From assembly GCA_902767025.1 (NCBI GenBank), contig CACXFZ010000086.1, positions 1-22,490 of the forward strand: 22,490 nt of DNA, in the 5' to 3' direction. The notes under the pieces are model-generated. The model searched no databases. It was not told the DNA's origin and saw only the letters and a list, made by a program, of their open reading frames with translations. Both the position numbers and the translations under genes were made by a program. Below are positions 1 to 6,790 of this stretch, in pieces. This DNA comes from an uncultured Coriobacteriaceae bacterium. Its GTDB lineage: Bacteria > Actinomycetota > Coriobacteriia > Coriobacteriales > Eggerthellaceae. Positions within the stretch are counted from its first letter, which is position 1. Every line of letters begins with the position of its first letter.

Positions 1-1
1 C

Positions 2-832
2 TTCCCCGGAGGCGACATCGGTCACCTGGCCGTGTGCGGCACCGTCAACGACGTGGCCACGTCCGGGGCCGTTCCCGCCTACCTGTCTTGCGGGTTCATC
101 CTGGAGGAGGGCCTGCCCATCGAAGAGTTGCGCGCCATCTGCGCGCATATGGCCGAAACGGCGCGCGAGGCCGGCGTCGCCATCGTCACTGGCGACACCA
201 AGGTCGTGAACAAGGGCGCGGTCGACGGCATCTACATCAACACGACGGGCATCGGCTACCTGCCGCCCGAGCGCAACCTGGGCGGGCAGCTCTGCCAGCC
301 GGGCGATGCGGTGCTGCTGTCCGGCACGCTGGGCGATCACGGCATCGCCATCATGGCCTGTCGCGAGGGCCTGTCGTTTTCCGCCGACGTGCAAAGCGAC
401 GCGGCGCCCTTGAACCACCTGGTCCAGGACGTGCTGAAGGCGGCGCCTGCCACCCGGTGCTTCCGCGACCCCACGCGCGGCGGCCTTGCCTCGGCGCTCA
501 ACGAACTGGCCGCGCAATCGCAGGTGGACATCCAGGTGGAAGAGCAGGCCGTCCCCGTGCGCGACGTCGTGCGCGGCGCGTGCGAGCTGCTGGGATACGA
601 CGTGCTGCAGGTGGCCAACGAAGGTAAGATGGTCTGCGTCGTGCCGGCCGAGCAGGCCGATGCGGCGCTGCAGGCGATGCGGGCGAACCGCTATGGGGCC
701 GACGCCGCCATCATCGGGCGGGTGGGCGAAGCCGGCGCCGGGCGCGACCCCCGCGTGACCGTGCTCACGCCGTTTGGCAGCACCCGCGTGCTGGACATGC
801 TGGTGGGCGAGCAGCTCCCCCGCATCTGCTAG
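2..832 (+). CDS. hypE: Hydrogenase maturation protein HypE, 5' end outside the window
   Basis: HypE uses ATP to dehydrate the carbamoyl group that HypF places on HypE's own C-terminal cysteine. This yields the thiocyanate that donates cyanide ligands to the iron of [NiFe]-hydrogenase, in the cytoplasm. The reading frame is open from base 2 and gives 276 residues. It starts in the conserved FPGGDIGHLAVCGTVNDVA block of the N-terminal AIR-synthase fold and includes the DPTRGGLA motif. It ends with the diagnostic PRIC tail, whose last residue is the modified cysteine. Full HypE proteins have about 330-350 residues, so the first 60-70 lie upstream of the window. The internal ATG at 32 is not the true start, because conserved sequence continues ahead of it. 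Other hyp genes probably lie upstream. Identification rests on motifs and is strong. Confidence 0.95.
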   Translation, partial: FPGGDIGHLAVCGTVNDVATSGAVPAYLSCGFILEEGLPIEELRAICAHMAETAREAGVAIVTGDTKVVNKGAVDGIYINTTGIGYLPPERNLGGQLCQPGDAVLLSGTLGDHGIAIMACREGLSFSADVQSDAAPLNHLVQDVLKAAPATRCFRDPTRGGLASALNELAAQSQVDIQVEEQAVPVRDVVRGACELLGYDVLQVANEGKMVCVVPAEQADAALQAMRANRYGADAAIIGRVGEAGAGRDPRVTVLTPFGSTRVLDMLVGEQLPRIC

Positions 833-867
833 CATCTCGACCGCGCAGGCCCCATCCCCGTGAGCCG

Positions 868-930
868 GGCCCATACCCGTGCCCCGCCCGTTCGCGCCCC
901 AACCGCCGCTCCCACCCCCACTTTCGCCTT
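868..930 (+). promoter_or_regulatory. C-rich, G-poor tract after hypE, possible Rho-loading region
   Basis: Just after the hypE stop the transcript would be strikingly rich in C and poor in G for about 60 bases. No hairpin followed by a T run is seen between hypE and the ferredoxin gene. Such a C-over-G bubble is the usual look of a Rho utilisation site, so termination here may depend on Rho. This is inferred from composition only. Confidence 0.25.
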
Positions 931-977
931 CGCGGGTGACGATTTGGCACCGCGCACGGTTTTTTGCAGATTGATGC

Positions 978-1005
978 TTGCAATATGCGAAACGCGTGGT
1001 ATCTT
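978..1005 (+). promoter_or_regulatory. Candidate promoter of the ferredoxin gene
   Basis: TTGCAA (978-983) and TATCTT (1000-1005) are 16 bases apart, and TGG comes directly before the -10 box as in an extended -10 promoter. The ferredoxin start lies 55 bases downstream. The segment GCGTGGTA around the -10 recurs in the candidate promoter at 1371-1379, which adds some support. Each box matches the consensus at only 4 of 6 positions. Confidence 0.4.
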
Positions 1006-1060
1006 GCCCATCGAGGTGAAGCGGCGCAACCACGCGCCACAGGATTAAAAAGGAGCAGAT

Positions 1061-1249
1061 ATGTCCCATCCCATTATCGAAGCCGATGATTGCGTAGGTT
1101 GCGGTATTTGCGTTGACGCATGCCCTCAGGAAGTGCTCGAGGTTGCCGGCGGCGTCGCCGAGGTCCAGAACGAGGATTCCTGCATCGCGTGCGGCGATTG
1201 CCTGGAAGAGTGCCCGATGGGCGCGATCACCGAGATCGTCGAAGACTAA
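1061..1249 (+). CDS. Small 2[4Fe-4S] ferredoxin
   Basis: This is a 62-residue low-potential electron carrier of the clostridial bacterial type, acting in the cytoplasm with hydrogenases or oxidoreductases. Eight cysteines form two classic binding motifs: C11-x2-C14-x2-C17-x3-C21-P and C41-x2-C44-x2-C47-x3-C51-P. The protein is acidic and ends EIVED, as is usual for the family. The ATG at 1061 is preceded by AAAGGAG (1048-1054) at good spacing. It stands alone between hypE and the CWB2 gene, with its own candidate promoter and a complex hairpin region after its stop. The specific redox partner cannot be told; the upstream hydrogenase maturation gene makes hydrogen metabolism plausible. Confidence 0.95.
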   Translation: MSHPIIEADDCVGCGICVDACPQEVLEVAGGVAEVQNEDSCIACGDCLEECPMGAITEIVED

Positions 1250-1261
1250 ATTCGCACCGAC

Positions 1262-1350
1262 AGCCCCTGCCAGCCGGCGGGGGTTGGTCAAAAGGGCGGG
1301 TCTTTCGCCAACCCCACACCGTCCGGGTTGGCACAAGGCCTGCCCTTTTG
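1262..1350 (+). terminator. Group of competing hairpins after the ferredoxin gene, probable terminator
   Basis: A first hairpin pairs 1262-1271 with 1276-1285 around an AGCC loop, with one G-T pair and one mismatch. A second pairs GCCAACCC (1307-1314) with GGGTTGGC (1325-1332), inside a perfect 9-bp outer stem of CAAAAGGGC (1289-1297) with GCCCTTTTG (1342-1350). The T run lies in the descending arm rather than after it, so termination strength is uncertain. CCAACCCC (1308-1315) can also pair with GGGGTTGG (1280-1287), so the structures exclude one another. Confidence 0.5.
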
Positions 1351-1370
1351 TCGTCTCCGGTTCCCTGGCG

Positions 1371-1379
1371 TGGTAGAAT
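1371..1379 (+). promoter_or_regulatory. Extended -10 promoter of the CWB2 protein gene
   Basis: TGG followed by TAGAAT (1374-1379) is an extended -10 element, with 40 bases between it and the ATG at 1420. No convincing -35 box sits at 16-18 bases. The eight bases GCGTGGTA (1369-1376) match those at the ferredoxin promoter. Confidence 0.5.
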
Positions 1380-1419
1380 CGGGCAACAACACCGTCGAGC
1401 TTGTTTAGAAAGGATTCCC

Positions 1420-2844
1420 ATGAAGTCAATTGGCATGAACCCTGCTCGTTCCCGGGTGGCCCTGATCGCCGCTGCGCTGCTGGTCGCCCTTGCCGTCACG
1501 TTCGGCTTCGCCGGCACGGCCCACGCGGCCACGGCCGACGAAAAGGTCGAAGCCGGCAAGACCTATTCCGCCACCGTCTCGTTCAAGAAGATGGCCAACG
1601 ACGAGGCCTCGATGATCGAAACGGCGGGTTACCTGAGCAAGACAGTGTCGATCTTCAAGGACACCGACGGCACGTTCAAGGTCGACCTGTTCGTCACCGA
1701 CGCAAGCAAGGACTTCGACCTCACCATCATGAACGAAGACGGTTCGGTGGCTCCCAAGCAGCAGCCGGCCACGGGGGGCTACGCGTTCTTCCGTGCTACG
1801 GTCAAGACCCTGAACAGCCCCTTCGTCATCAAGGCCAAGCTGCCCCAGATGCCCGAAGCGCAGTCCGCACGCGTGGTCGTCGATGCGAACTCCATCGCGG
1901 CCGCTTCGAACGTGTTCAAGCGCCTGGGCGGCGCCGACGCATTCGGAACGATGGATCTGAACGTGCGCGAGGGCTGGACGCATTCCGACCGCGTCATCGT
2001 CGCCACGTTCAGCAGCTACCATGACGCGCTGGCCGCCAGCAGCCTGGCCGGCCTGTACGACGCGCCCATCCTGATCACGTTCGCCGACAGCCTCCATCCC
2101 ACCACCGCCCAGCTCATCAGGGACCTGCAGGCCCAGGAGGCCTACATCGTGGGCGGCACCGCAGCTGTCAACGACAGCGTGAAAGAGGCCATCAGGGGTT
2201 GCCTGATCGGCAGCAAGAAGGTCGAGCGCTACTGGGGCGACGACGCCCAGAAGACCGCGGTGGCCATCGCCAACGCCAAGGAAAGCGTCTCGCACAGTAG
2301 CATGTGCCTGGTGGCCACGTCGAAGACCTACCATGACGCACTGGCTGCCAGCCCCTTCGCCTACGACAAGACCACGCCGATCTACCTGACCGACGCGGAA
2401 GGCAACCTGAGCAAGGACACCATCGCCGCCATCAAGGCGCGCGGCTACGACACTGCCGTGATCGTGGGCGGCCCCGCCGTCGTCCAGACCACCACCGAAG
2501 GCATCCTGAAGTCCCAGGCGGGCGTGAAGGACGCGCTGCGCAAGTGGGGTGACGATGCCTACATCACCAGCTTCAGGTTCGCCCAGTACGGGCTCGAGAA
2601 CAGCATGCGCATCAACCACATGGGCGTTGCGACCATCAACGACTTCTACGACGCCCTCACCGGCGGCCCGCTGTGCGGCAAGAACGACGCCGTGCTGGTG
2701 CTCGCAGGCAACGACACCACGGGTCACCAGAACACCCTGCTGGTGAAGGAGAACAAGGACCAGATCGCCACCGGCTACGTCTTCGGCGGCACGGCAGCCC
2801 TCGACGACGGTGTCCTCAAGGCATTCGAGGACGCAACGAGGTAG
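1420..2844 (+). CDS. Secreted protein with three CWB2 repeats and a possible NEAT-like N-terminal domain
   Basis: The product is a 474-residue exported protein likely held at the cell surface. The ATG at 1420 follows GAAAGGA and opens a clear Sec signal peptide: MKS..., a long Ala/Leu/Val core, then cleavage after AHA near residue 38. Residues about 165-474 form three cell-wall-binding repeat 2 units. Each begins with a GGADAF or WGDDA-type segment, contains a DALAASSLA-like or DALTGGPL stretch, and ends GGTAAV, GGPAVV or GGTAAL. CWB2 triplets are known to bind anionic cell-wall polymers. Residues about 40-150 (EASM, a beta-rich core, then FRATVKTL) resemble a NEAT haem-binding domain, but the usual YxxxY haem motif is not apparent, so haem binding is only a guess. 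An upstream open extension to 1120 has no ribosome site and overlaps the ferredoxin gene, so it is not used. Confidence 0.9.
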   Translation: MKSIGMNPARSRVALIAAALLVALAVTFGFAGTAHAATADEKVEAGKTYSATVSFKKMANDEASMIETAGYLSKTVSIFKDTDGTFKVDLFVTDASKDFDLTIMNEDGSVAPKQQPATGGYAFFRATVKTLNSPFVIKAKLPQMPEAQSARVVVDANSIAAASNVFKRLGGADAFGTMDLNVREGWTHSDRVIVATFSSYHDALAASSLAGLYDAPILITFADSLHPTTAQLIRDLQAQEAYIVGGTAAVNDSVKEAIRGCLIGSKKVERYWGDDAQKTAVAIANAKESVSHSSMCLVATSKTYHDALAASPFAYDKTTPIYLTDAEGNLSKDTIAAIKARGYDTAVIVGGPAVVQTTTEGILKSQAGVKDALRKWGDDAYITSFRFAQYGLENSMRINHMGVATINDFYDALTGGPLCGKNDAVLVLAGNDTTGHQNTLLVKENKDQIATGYVFGGTAALDDGVLKAFEDATR

Positions 2845-2887
2845 ACGTCTTCTGCGCAGCATCCCATCGTTGCGCAGCGTGTTTCGA

Positions 2888-2919
2888 GCGCCCGCTCTTC
2901 GGAGCGGGCGCGCCCTTTT
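2888..2919 (+). terminator. Intrinsic terminator with TTCG tetraloop
   Basis: GCGCCCGCTC (2888-2897) pairs perfectly with GAGCGGGCGC (2902-2911) around a TTCG loop, followed by GCCCTTTT. It lies 43 bases after the CWB2 gene stop and is the best terminator in the window. Confidence 0.85.
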
Positions 2920-2952
2920 GTGGGGCGGAATCACTCGGGGCAGGTGGGTCGC

Positions 2953-3107
2953 TCAGGGAAAACCCGGGCCGTTCTGGCATGGAATCATGCGGTATGCACG
3001 TGTTTGGCGGTTCCGGCGCGTGCATACCGTGCGTTTTCGTGCCACTCGAGCCCAAACGACGTGCACGGCGTGCGTTTTCATGGCAGAACGACCCGGATTT
3101 TCCCTGA
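2953..3107. repeat. Element bounded by 29-base inverted repeats, possibly MITE-like
   Basis: The left arm (2953-2981) begins TCAGGGAAAA and ends GGCATG. The right arm (3079-3107) is its reverse complement at 26 of 29 positions. Between them lies a perfect 11-bp inverted repeat, CGGTATGCACG (2990-3000) with CGTGCATACCG (3019-3029), and a direct repeat GTGCGTTTTC at 3029-3038 and 3070-3079. No target-site duplication is obvious and no transposase is encoded. Confidence 0.65.
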
Positions 3108-3126
3108 GGGGGCATGCACGAGCCAA

Positions 3127-3150
3127 GAAAACCTGGGCCGCTCTGCCACG
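3127..3150 (+). repeat. Third, diverged copy of the repeat arm
   Basis: This segment begins GAAAACCTGGG and matches bases 2958-2981 at 20 of 24 positions in the same orientation. It is preceded by GCATGCACG (3112-3120), which echoes the inner repeat at 2990-3000. The differences are scattered substitutions, so this looks like an older copy of the same unit. Confidence 0.55.
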
Positions 3151-3191
3151 GGGTCGCGCCTGGGCGGACCCTGGGGTTTTGATAGGCCTTG

Positions 3192-3217
3192 GTGACAGAG
3201 CACCGCGGCTCTGTCAC
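3192..3217. promoter_or_regulatory. Perfect 10-bp inverted repeat before the lyase gene, possible operator
   Basis: GTGACAGAGC (3192-3201) and GCTCTGTCAC (3208-3217) flank ACCGCG. No T run follows, so a terminator is unlikely. Its position 51 bases ahead of the lyase start suggests a binding site or an mRNA leader hairpin. Confidence 0.4.
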
Positions 3218-3268
3218 ACTATGTGATGCGGCTTCAAGCCACCAGGTCTTCAACGGGGAGGGGTTCGC

Positions 3269-4468
3269 ATGACCTTCGATTTCGAAACCATGCTCGATCG
3301 GGCAGGGCGCGACGCGCTGTCGATCGATTCGTTGGGCACGGGCAAGGGATACGCTCCCGGCGCCCCCTTGCCCGGCATCGACCCCATCCCGATGTGGATC
3401 GCCGACATGAACTACCCCACGGCGCCGTGCGTGGTGCGCAGCATCGTCGCGCGAGCCGAGCACCCCGCCTTCGGGTACTTCGACGCACCGCGGGCCTACT
3501 ACGACGCCATCAAGTTCTGGTACAAGAAGCGCCATGGCGTTACCGGCATCGAAGACGAGCACATCGGCTACCACAACGGCGTGCTGGGCGGCGTGGCTTC
3601 GGCCCTGTACGCGTTCACCGAGCCGGGCGAACCCATCCTGGTGCACAGCCCCACCTACATCGGCTTCAAGAACACGCTGCGCACCTGCAAGCGCGTGCCG
3701 GAATACAGCCCGCTTGTGCGCGACGGCGACGGCGTGTGGCGCATGGACTACGAGGACATGGCGCAGCGCATCGAACGCAACAACATCAGGGTGGCCATTT
3801 TCTGCTCACCGCACAACCCCACGGGGCGCACGTGGGAGCGCTGGGAGCTCGAGAAGGCCGCGGACGTGTACGCCGAACATGGCGTCACCGTCATCGCCGA
3901 CGAGATCTGGGCGGACTTCACCCTGCGCGGCACCGAATTCATCCCGTTCCACACGGTGAGCGACGACGCGCGCGCCAGGACCATCACGATGAGTTCGGTG
4001 TCGAAGACGTTCAACCTGGCGGGCCTGCAGGGCAGCTACAGCCTGGTGTTCGACGAAGGGCTGCGCGAGAAGTTCCTGGAGCAGGCGGAATCGTCGTGCT
4101 ACAACGAGCAGAACGTGCTGTCGATGCATGCGCTCATCGGGGCCTACACCGACGAGGGGTCGGAGTGGGTGGACCAGATGCGCCAGACGGTGCAGGGCAA
4201 CCTGGATTTGCTGTGCGATTTCGTGGACAGGACGGAGGGTCTGGAAGCCTACCGCCCGGAAGCCACCTACGTGGTGTTCATCGACTGCACGGAATGGTGC
4301 CAGGCGCACGGCAAGAGCCTCGACGAGCTCGAGCACGAGCTGTGGGATGCGGGCGTGGCCATCCAGGACGGCCGGATGTTCAACGGTCCGTGCCACCTGC
4401 GGGCGAACGTCGCCCTGCCCCAGGCGAAGGTCGAAGAGGCACTGCAGCGCATGGCGCGCGTGTTCTAG
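3269..4468 (+). CDS. PLP-dependent MalY/PatB-type C-S beta-lyase or aminotransferase
   Basis: This 399-residue fold-type I PLP enzyme most resembles the MalY/PatB branch. Members cleave cystathionine or cysteine conjugates to a thiol, pyruvate and ammonia, in the cytoplasm. Family features are the early MWIADMNY segment, FGYFDAPRAYYDAIKFW, the NPTG turn at N183, the PLP-nitrogen aspartate D211 in ADEIW, and the Schiff-base lysine K246 in SVSKTFNLAGLQ. The C-terminal RANVALPQ block carries the carboxylate-binding arginine. Length is normal for the family. The ATG at 3269 follows GGGGAGGGG. The gene seems to be a single unit, with an inverted repeat upstream and a weak terminator downstream. 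The true substrate cannot be told from sequence. Confidence 0.9.
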   Translation: MTFDFETMLDRAGRDALSIDSLGTGKGYAPGAPLPGIDPIPMWIADMNYPTAPCVVRSIVARAEHPAFGYFDAPRAYYDAIKFWYKKRHGVTGIEDEHIGYHNGVLGGVASALYAFTEPGEPILVHSPTYIGFKNTLRTCKRVPEYSPLVRDGDGVWRMDYEDMAQRIERNNIRVAIFCSPHNPTGRTWERWELEKAADVYAEHGVTVIADEIWADFTLRGTEFIPFHTVSDDARARTITMSSVSKTFNLAGLQGSYSLVFDEGLREKFLEQAESSCYNEQNVLSMHALIGAYTDEGSEWVDQMRQTVQGNLDLLCDFVDRTEGLEAYRPEATYVVFIDCTEWCQAHGKSLDELEHELWDAGVAIQDGRMFNGPCHLRANVALPQAKVEEALQRMARVF

Positions 4469-4479
4469 TCAAAGCGGAC

Positions 4480-4499
4480 AACCCGGCGCCTCGGGTTTT
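4480..4499 (+). terminator. Weak hairpin with T run after the lyase gene
   Basis: AACCCG (4480-4485) pairs with CGGGTT (4492-4497) around GCGCCT, and the descending arm runs into TTTT. The stem is only 6 bp, so termination would be partial at best. Confidence 0.4.
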
Positions 4500-4545
4500 G
4501 CATGCGGCGCCGAAACCCGGCAAGCACAGGCGAGCCGGGCGAAAC

Positions 4546-4553
4546 AGGAAAGG
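4546..4553 (+). promoter_or_regulatory. Ribosome binding site selecting a TTG start for the histidine kinase
   Basis: AGGAAAGG ends 6 bases before the TTG at 4560. The alternative GTG at 4584 has no comparable site, and no ATG lies near the N-terminus of the membrane domain. Confidence 0.65.
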
Positions 4554-4559
4554 CGCACT

Positions 4560-5858
4560 TTGTTCGGCGTTAGAGAACTGAACGTGGCAATCGAGCTCTG
4601 GGGCGTGGCCTTCTGCCTCGTCGGGGCCGTGTCGATCATGCTCTTCGCCCATCCGGTGGGTCGACGTCGCGGGCTGCTGGCCCTGATGTTTTCCGCGGCG
4701 CTGGTGTCCGCGGGCGGCGACGCGCTGGCGGGCCTGTACCGCGGCGTCGCGGGTTCGCTGGCCTGGACGATGACGCATGTGGGCAACTTCGCGACCTTCG
4801 CCGGCTCGTTCGTGCTGGCGGCGCTGTTTTCCCACTACCTGTGCGTGCGGCTGGAAGAATCCAGCGGGCGCAGCTACTACCTGTGGAGCAAGATCGTGGC
4901 GGCGCTGACCGTGGTCATGGTCCTGTGCACGCTGGGCGGCCTGTTCTACTCCATCGACGAAGGAAACGTCTACGTGCGCAGCCCCTGGTACTGGGTTTCG
5001 AGCGCGTATGCCGTGCTGGTGAGCGCGGTCAACCTGGCGCTGGTGCTGCGCGAGCGGCGCAGCCTGGAAGCGGGCTCGGTCGCCTGCCTGCTGTTCTACA
5101 TCATCGCCCCCGCAGCGGCCGCGGCGATCCAGGCCTTCGTCTACGGCCCGAACTTCATGGTCGTCGCAACGGTCACCGGGCTGGTGGTGCTGTTCATGGA
5201 AACCCAGGCCCAGACGGCGCGCGCCACGGTGGAGCAGGCCGAAGCGCTGGCCCGCACGCAGGTCGAGGTGTCCGAAAGCCGCCTGGCCCTGCTGTCCTCG
5301 CAGATCCAGCCGCACTTCCTGTTCAACACGCTCGACACCATCTACGGCCTGTGCGACGAGAACATGGAGCAGGCCAAGAGTGCCATCGCGTCGTTTTCGC
5401 ACCTGCTGCGCATGAACCTGGCGTCGCTCAAGCGCACCGAACCCATCCCCATCGAAGCCGAAATCGACTACGTGGACACCTACCTGGAACTGGAGCAGAT
5501 GTCGGACGAAAGCCGCCTGCGCTACGAGTTCGACGTGCAGGCCACCGGGTTCGCCGTGCCGGCGCTGTCGGTGCGCACGCTGGCGGAAAACGCGGTGAAG
5601 CACGGGCTGGGAGAGCGCAGCCAGGGCGGGTCGCTGGTGGTGCGCACGCGCGAGATGCCCGGCGAGTACACGGTGTCGGTGGTCGACGATGGCGTGGGGT
5701 TCGACACGCAGGTCGACTTCGACGAAAGCCAGCACACGGGGCTTGCCAACACGCGTGACAGGCTGGAAGCCATGTGCGGCGGCACCCTCGAGGTATTCAG
5801 CGAGCCCGGCAAGGGCACCACCGCGATCATGCACATCCCGAAGAAGGACAACCAATGA
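4560..5858 (+). CDS. LytS/YehU-type sensor histidine kinase with a 7TM N-terminal domain
   Basis: This 432-residue membrane sensor autophosphorylates on a histidine and passes the phosphate to the overlapping response regulator. About seven hydrophobic segments fill residues 10-215, like the 7TM sensor domain of some bacterial kinases. A short linker is followed by the His_kinase (LytS) box, SSQIQPHFLFNTLD, with H252 as the phosphorylation site. A HATPase domain then carries the N-box LAENAVKHGLG and the G1-box VVDDGVGFD. The start is taken as TTG 4560 because of its ribosome site; GTG 4584 would remove 8 residues. The stop overlaps the next ATG (ATGA), so the two are translationally coupled. 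The signal sensed is unknown. Confidence 0.9.
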   Translation: MFGVRELNVAIELWGVAFCLVGAVSIMLFAHPVGRRRGLLALMFSAALVSAGGDALAGLYRGVAGSLAWTMTHVGNFATFAGSFVLAALFSHYLCVRLEESSGRSYYLWSKIVAALTVVMVLCTLGGLFYSIDEGNVYVRSPWYWVSSAYAVLVSAVNLALVLRERRSLEAGSVACLLFYIIAPAAAAAIQAFVYGPNFMVVATVTGLVVLFMETQAQTARATVEQAEALARTQVEVSESRLALLSSQIQPHFLFNTLDTIYGLCDENMEQAKSAIASFSHLLRMNLASLKRTEPIPIEAEIDYVDTYLELEQMSDESRLRYEFDVQATGFAVPALSVRTLAENAVKHGLGERSQGGSLVVRTREMPGEYTVSVVDDGVGFDTQVDFDESQHTGLANTRDRLEAMCGGTLEVFSEPGKGTTAIMHIPKKDNQ

Positions 5859-6643
5859 GAATTCTCGCAGTCGACGACAAGTCGATGCCGCTCAAAGTGC
5901 TCGTGCGCTCCATCGGCCAGGCGGCCCCCGAGGCCGATGTGGTCGCGTGTTCGAGCGCCGAAGAAGCTCTGGGACACCCCGACAGCGCATCGTTCGACGT
6001 GGCGTTTCTGGACATCGACATGCCCGTGAAGAACGGCATCGAGCTGGCGCGCGACCTGAAGCGGCTGAACCCCCGCGTGAACATCGTGTTCGCCACCGGC
6101 TACGGCGAGTTCATGTCCGAGGCCTTCATGCTGCACAGCTCGGGCTACCTGATGAAGCCCATCACGGCCGATGCGGTGGCAGCCGAGCTGGAAAACCTGC
6201 GCTTCGACCCCGCCCGCCCCGCGCCCAGCGACAAGCTGGTGGTGCACTGCTTCGGGGACTTCGAGGTGTTCTACGACGGCAAGCCCCTGGACTTCGAGCG
6301 CGCCAAGACCAAGGAGGTGCTGGCGTATTTGGTCGACAGGCAGGGCGCCGTGGTGAGCCTGCGCGAAATCGAGGCGGCCCTGTGGGAGGATTCCACGCAA
6401 GCCCAGGTGAGCAGCTCGTATCTGCGCACGCTCGTGTCCGATTTGAAGCACGCGCTGTCGGCTTGCGGGATGTCGCGCGCCCTGATCAAGCGCTACGGGG
6501 AACTGGGCATCGACGCCGACTGCCTGGCATGCGACTACTACGACTACCTGGCCGGCGACCCGCTGGCCATCAACCGGTGGCGCGGCGAGTACATGAGCCA
6601 GTACTCCTGGGCTGAAGCCACCAAGGCGTCGCTTCTGGCCTAG
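5855..6643 (+). CDS. Response regulator with receiver domain and SARP-type winged helix
   Basis: This 262-residue protein is the partner of the kinase it overlaps. Residues 1-120 form a CheY-like receiver with acidic pair D7/D8, phosphoacceptor D53 in FLDIDMP, a FATGYGEF segment and the lysine of YLMKPI. Residues about 130-225 resemble the winged-helix DNA-binding half of SARP/OmpR-type regulators, with FGDFEVFYDGKPLDF, AKTKEVLAYLVDRQG and SLREIEAALWED. LytS-like kinases usually pair with LytTR-domain regulators, so this SARP-like output is less common. The gene ends 143 bases before the sigma factor gene on the same strand, so control of that operon is possible but unproven. Confidence 0.9.
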   Translation: MRILAVDDKSMPLKVLVRSIGQAAPEADVVACSSAEEALGHPDSASFDVAFLDIDMPVKNGIELARDLKRLNPRVNIVFATGYGEFMSEAFMLHSSGYLMKPITADAVAAELENLRFDPARPAPSDKLVVHCFGDFEVFYDGKPLDFERAKTKEVLAYLVDRQGAVVSLREIEAALWEDSTQAQVSSSYLRTLVSDLKHALSACGMSRALIKRYGELGIDADCLACDYYDYLAGDPLAINRWRGEYMSQYSWAEATKASLLA

Positions 6644-6751
6644 CGCTGTTCGCCACCCAGGGCCGCCTGCAGCCGCCCTGAAAAAATTATCGCGTTTCGC
6701 CAACTGCAGAGACGGTTCTGTTGCGGTGTGTGTGCCATATTGCTTCACAGC

Positions 6752-6790
6752 ATGTTTGTCCTACGTAAAGGCTTGTTGTTATCACCATGA
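6752..6790 (+). other. Possible 12-codon upstream ORF overlapping the sigma factor start
   Basis: ATG at 6752 opens a frame encoding MFVLRKGLLLSP whose TGA stop overlaps the sigma factor ATG as ATGA. The sigma gene has no ribosome site at normal spacing; the nearest AAAGG (6767-6771) is 15 bases upstream, inside this frame. Translational coupling would explain this. The short frame has no clear ribosome site of its own, so it may be chance. Confidence 0.3.

Larger units (their letters stand above)
2845..3268. other. Gene-free 424-base stretch with a terminator, repeat cluster and palindrome
   Basis: No convincing gene lies here: the open frames lack family signals and ribosome sites. The stretch holds the CWB2 terminator, a cluster of related inverted and direct repeats (2953-3150) and a perfect 10-bp palindrome with a 6-base loop (3192-3217) ahead of the lyase gene. 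No clear promoter for that gene could be named. Confidence 0.7.

Noticed and set aside
1120..1419. In-frame upstream extension of the CWB2 protein
   Set aside because: It overlaps the ferredoxin gene and the hairpin region, lacks a ribosome site, and would bury a clear signal peptide that begins at 1420.
2913..3233. Open frames in the repeat cluster as a small gene
   Set aside because: The translations are rich in Arg and Cys with no domain, have no ribosome site, and are explained by the repeats.
6658..6680. Hairpin CAGGGC/GCCCTG after the response regulator gene, as a terminator
   Set aside because: It is followed by AAAAAATTAT, not a T run on the + strand, and no - strand gene ends here.
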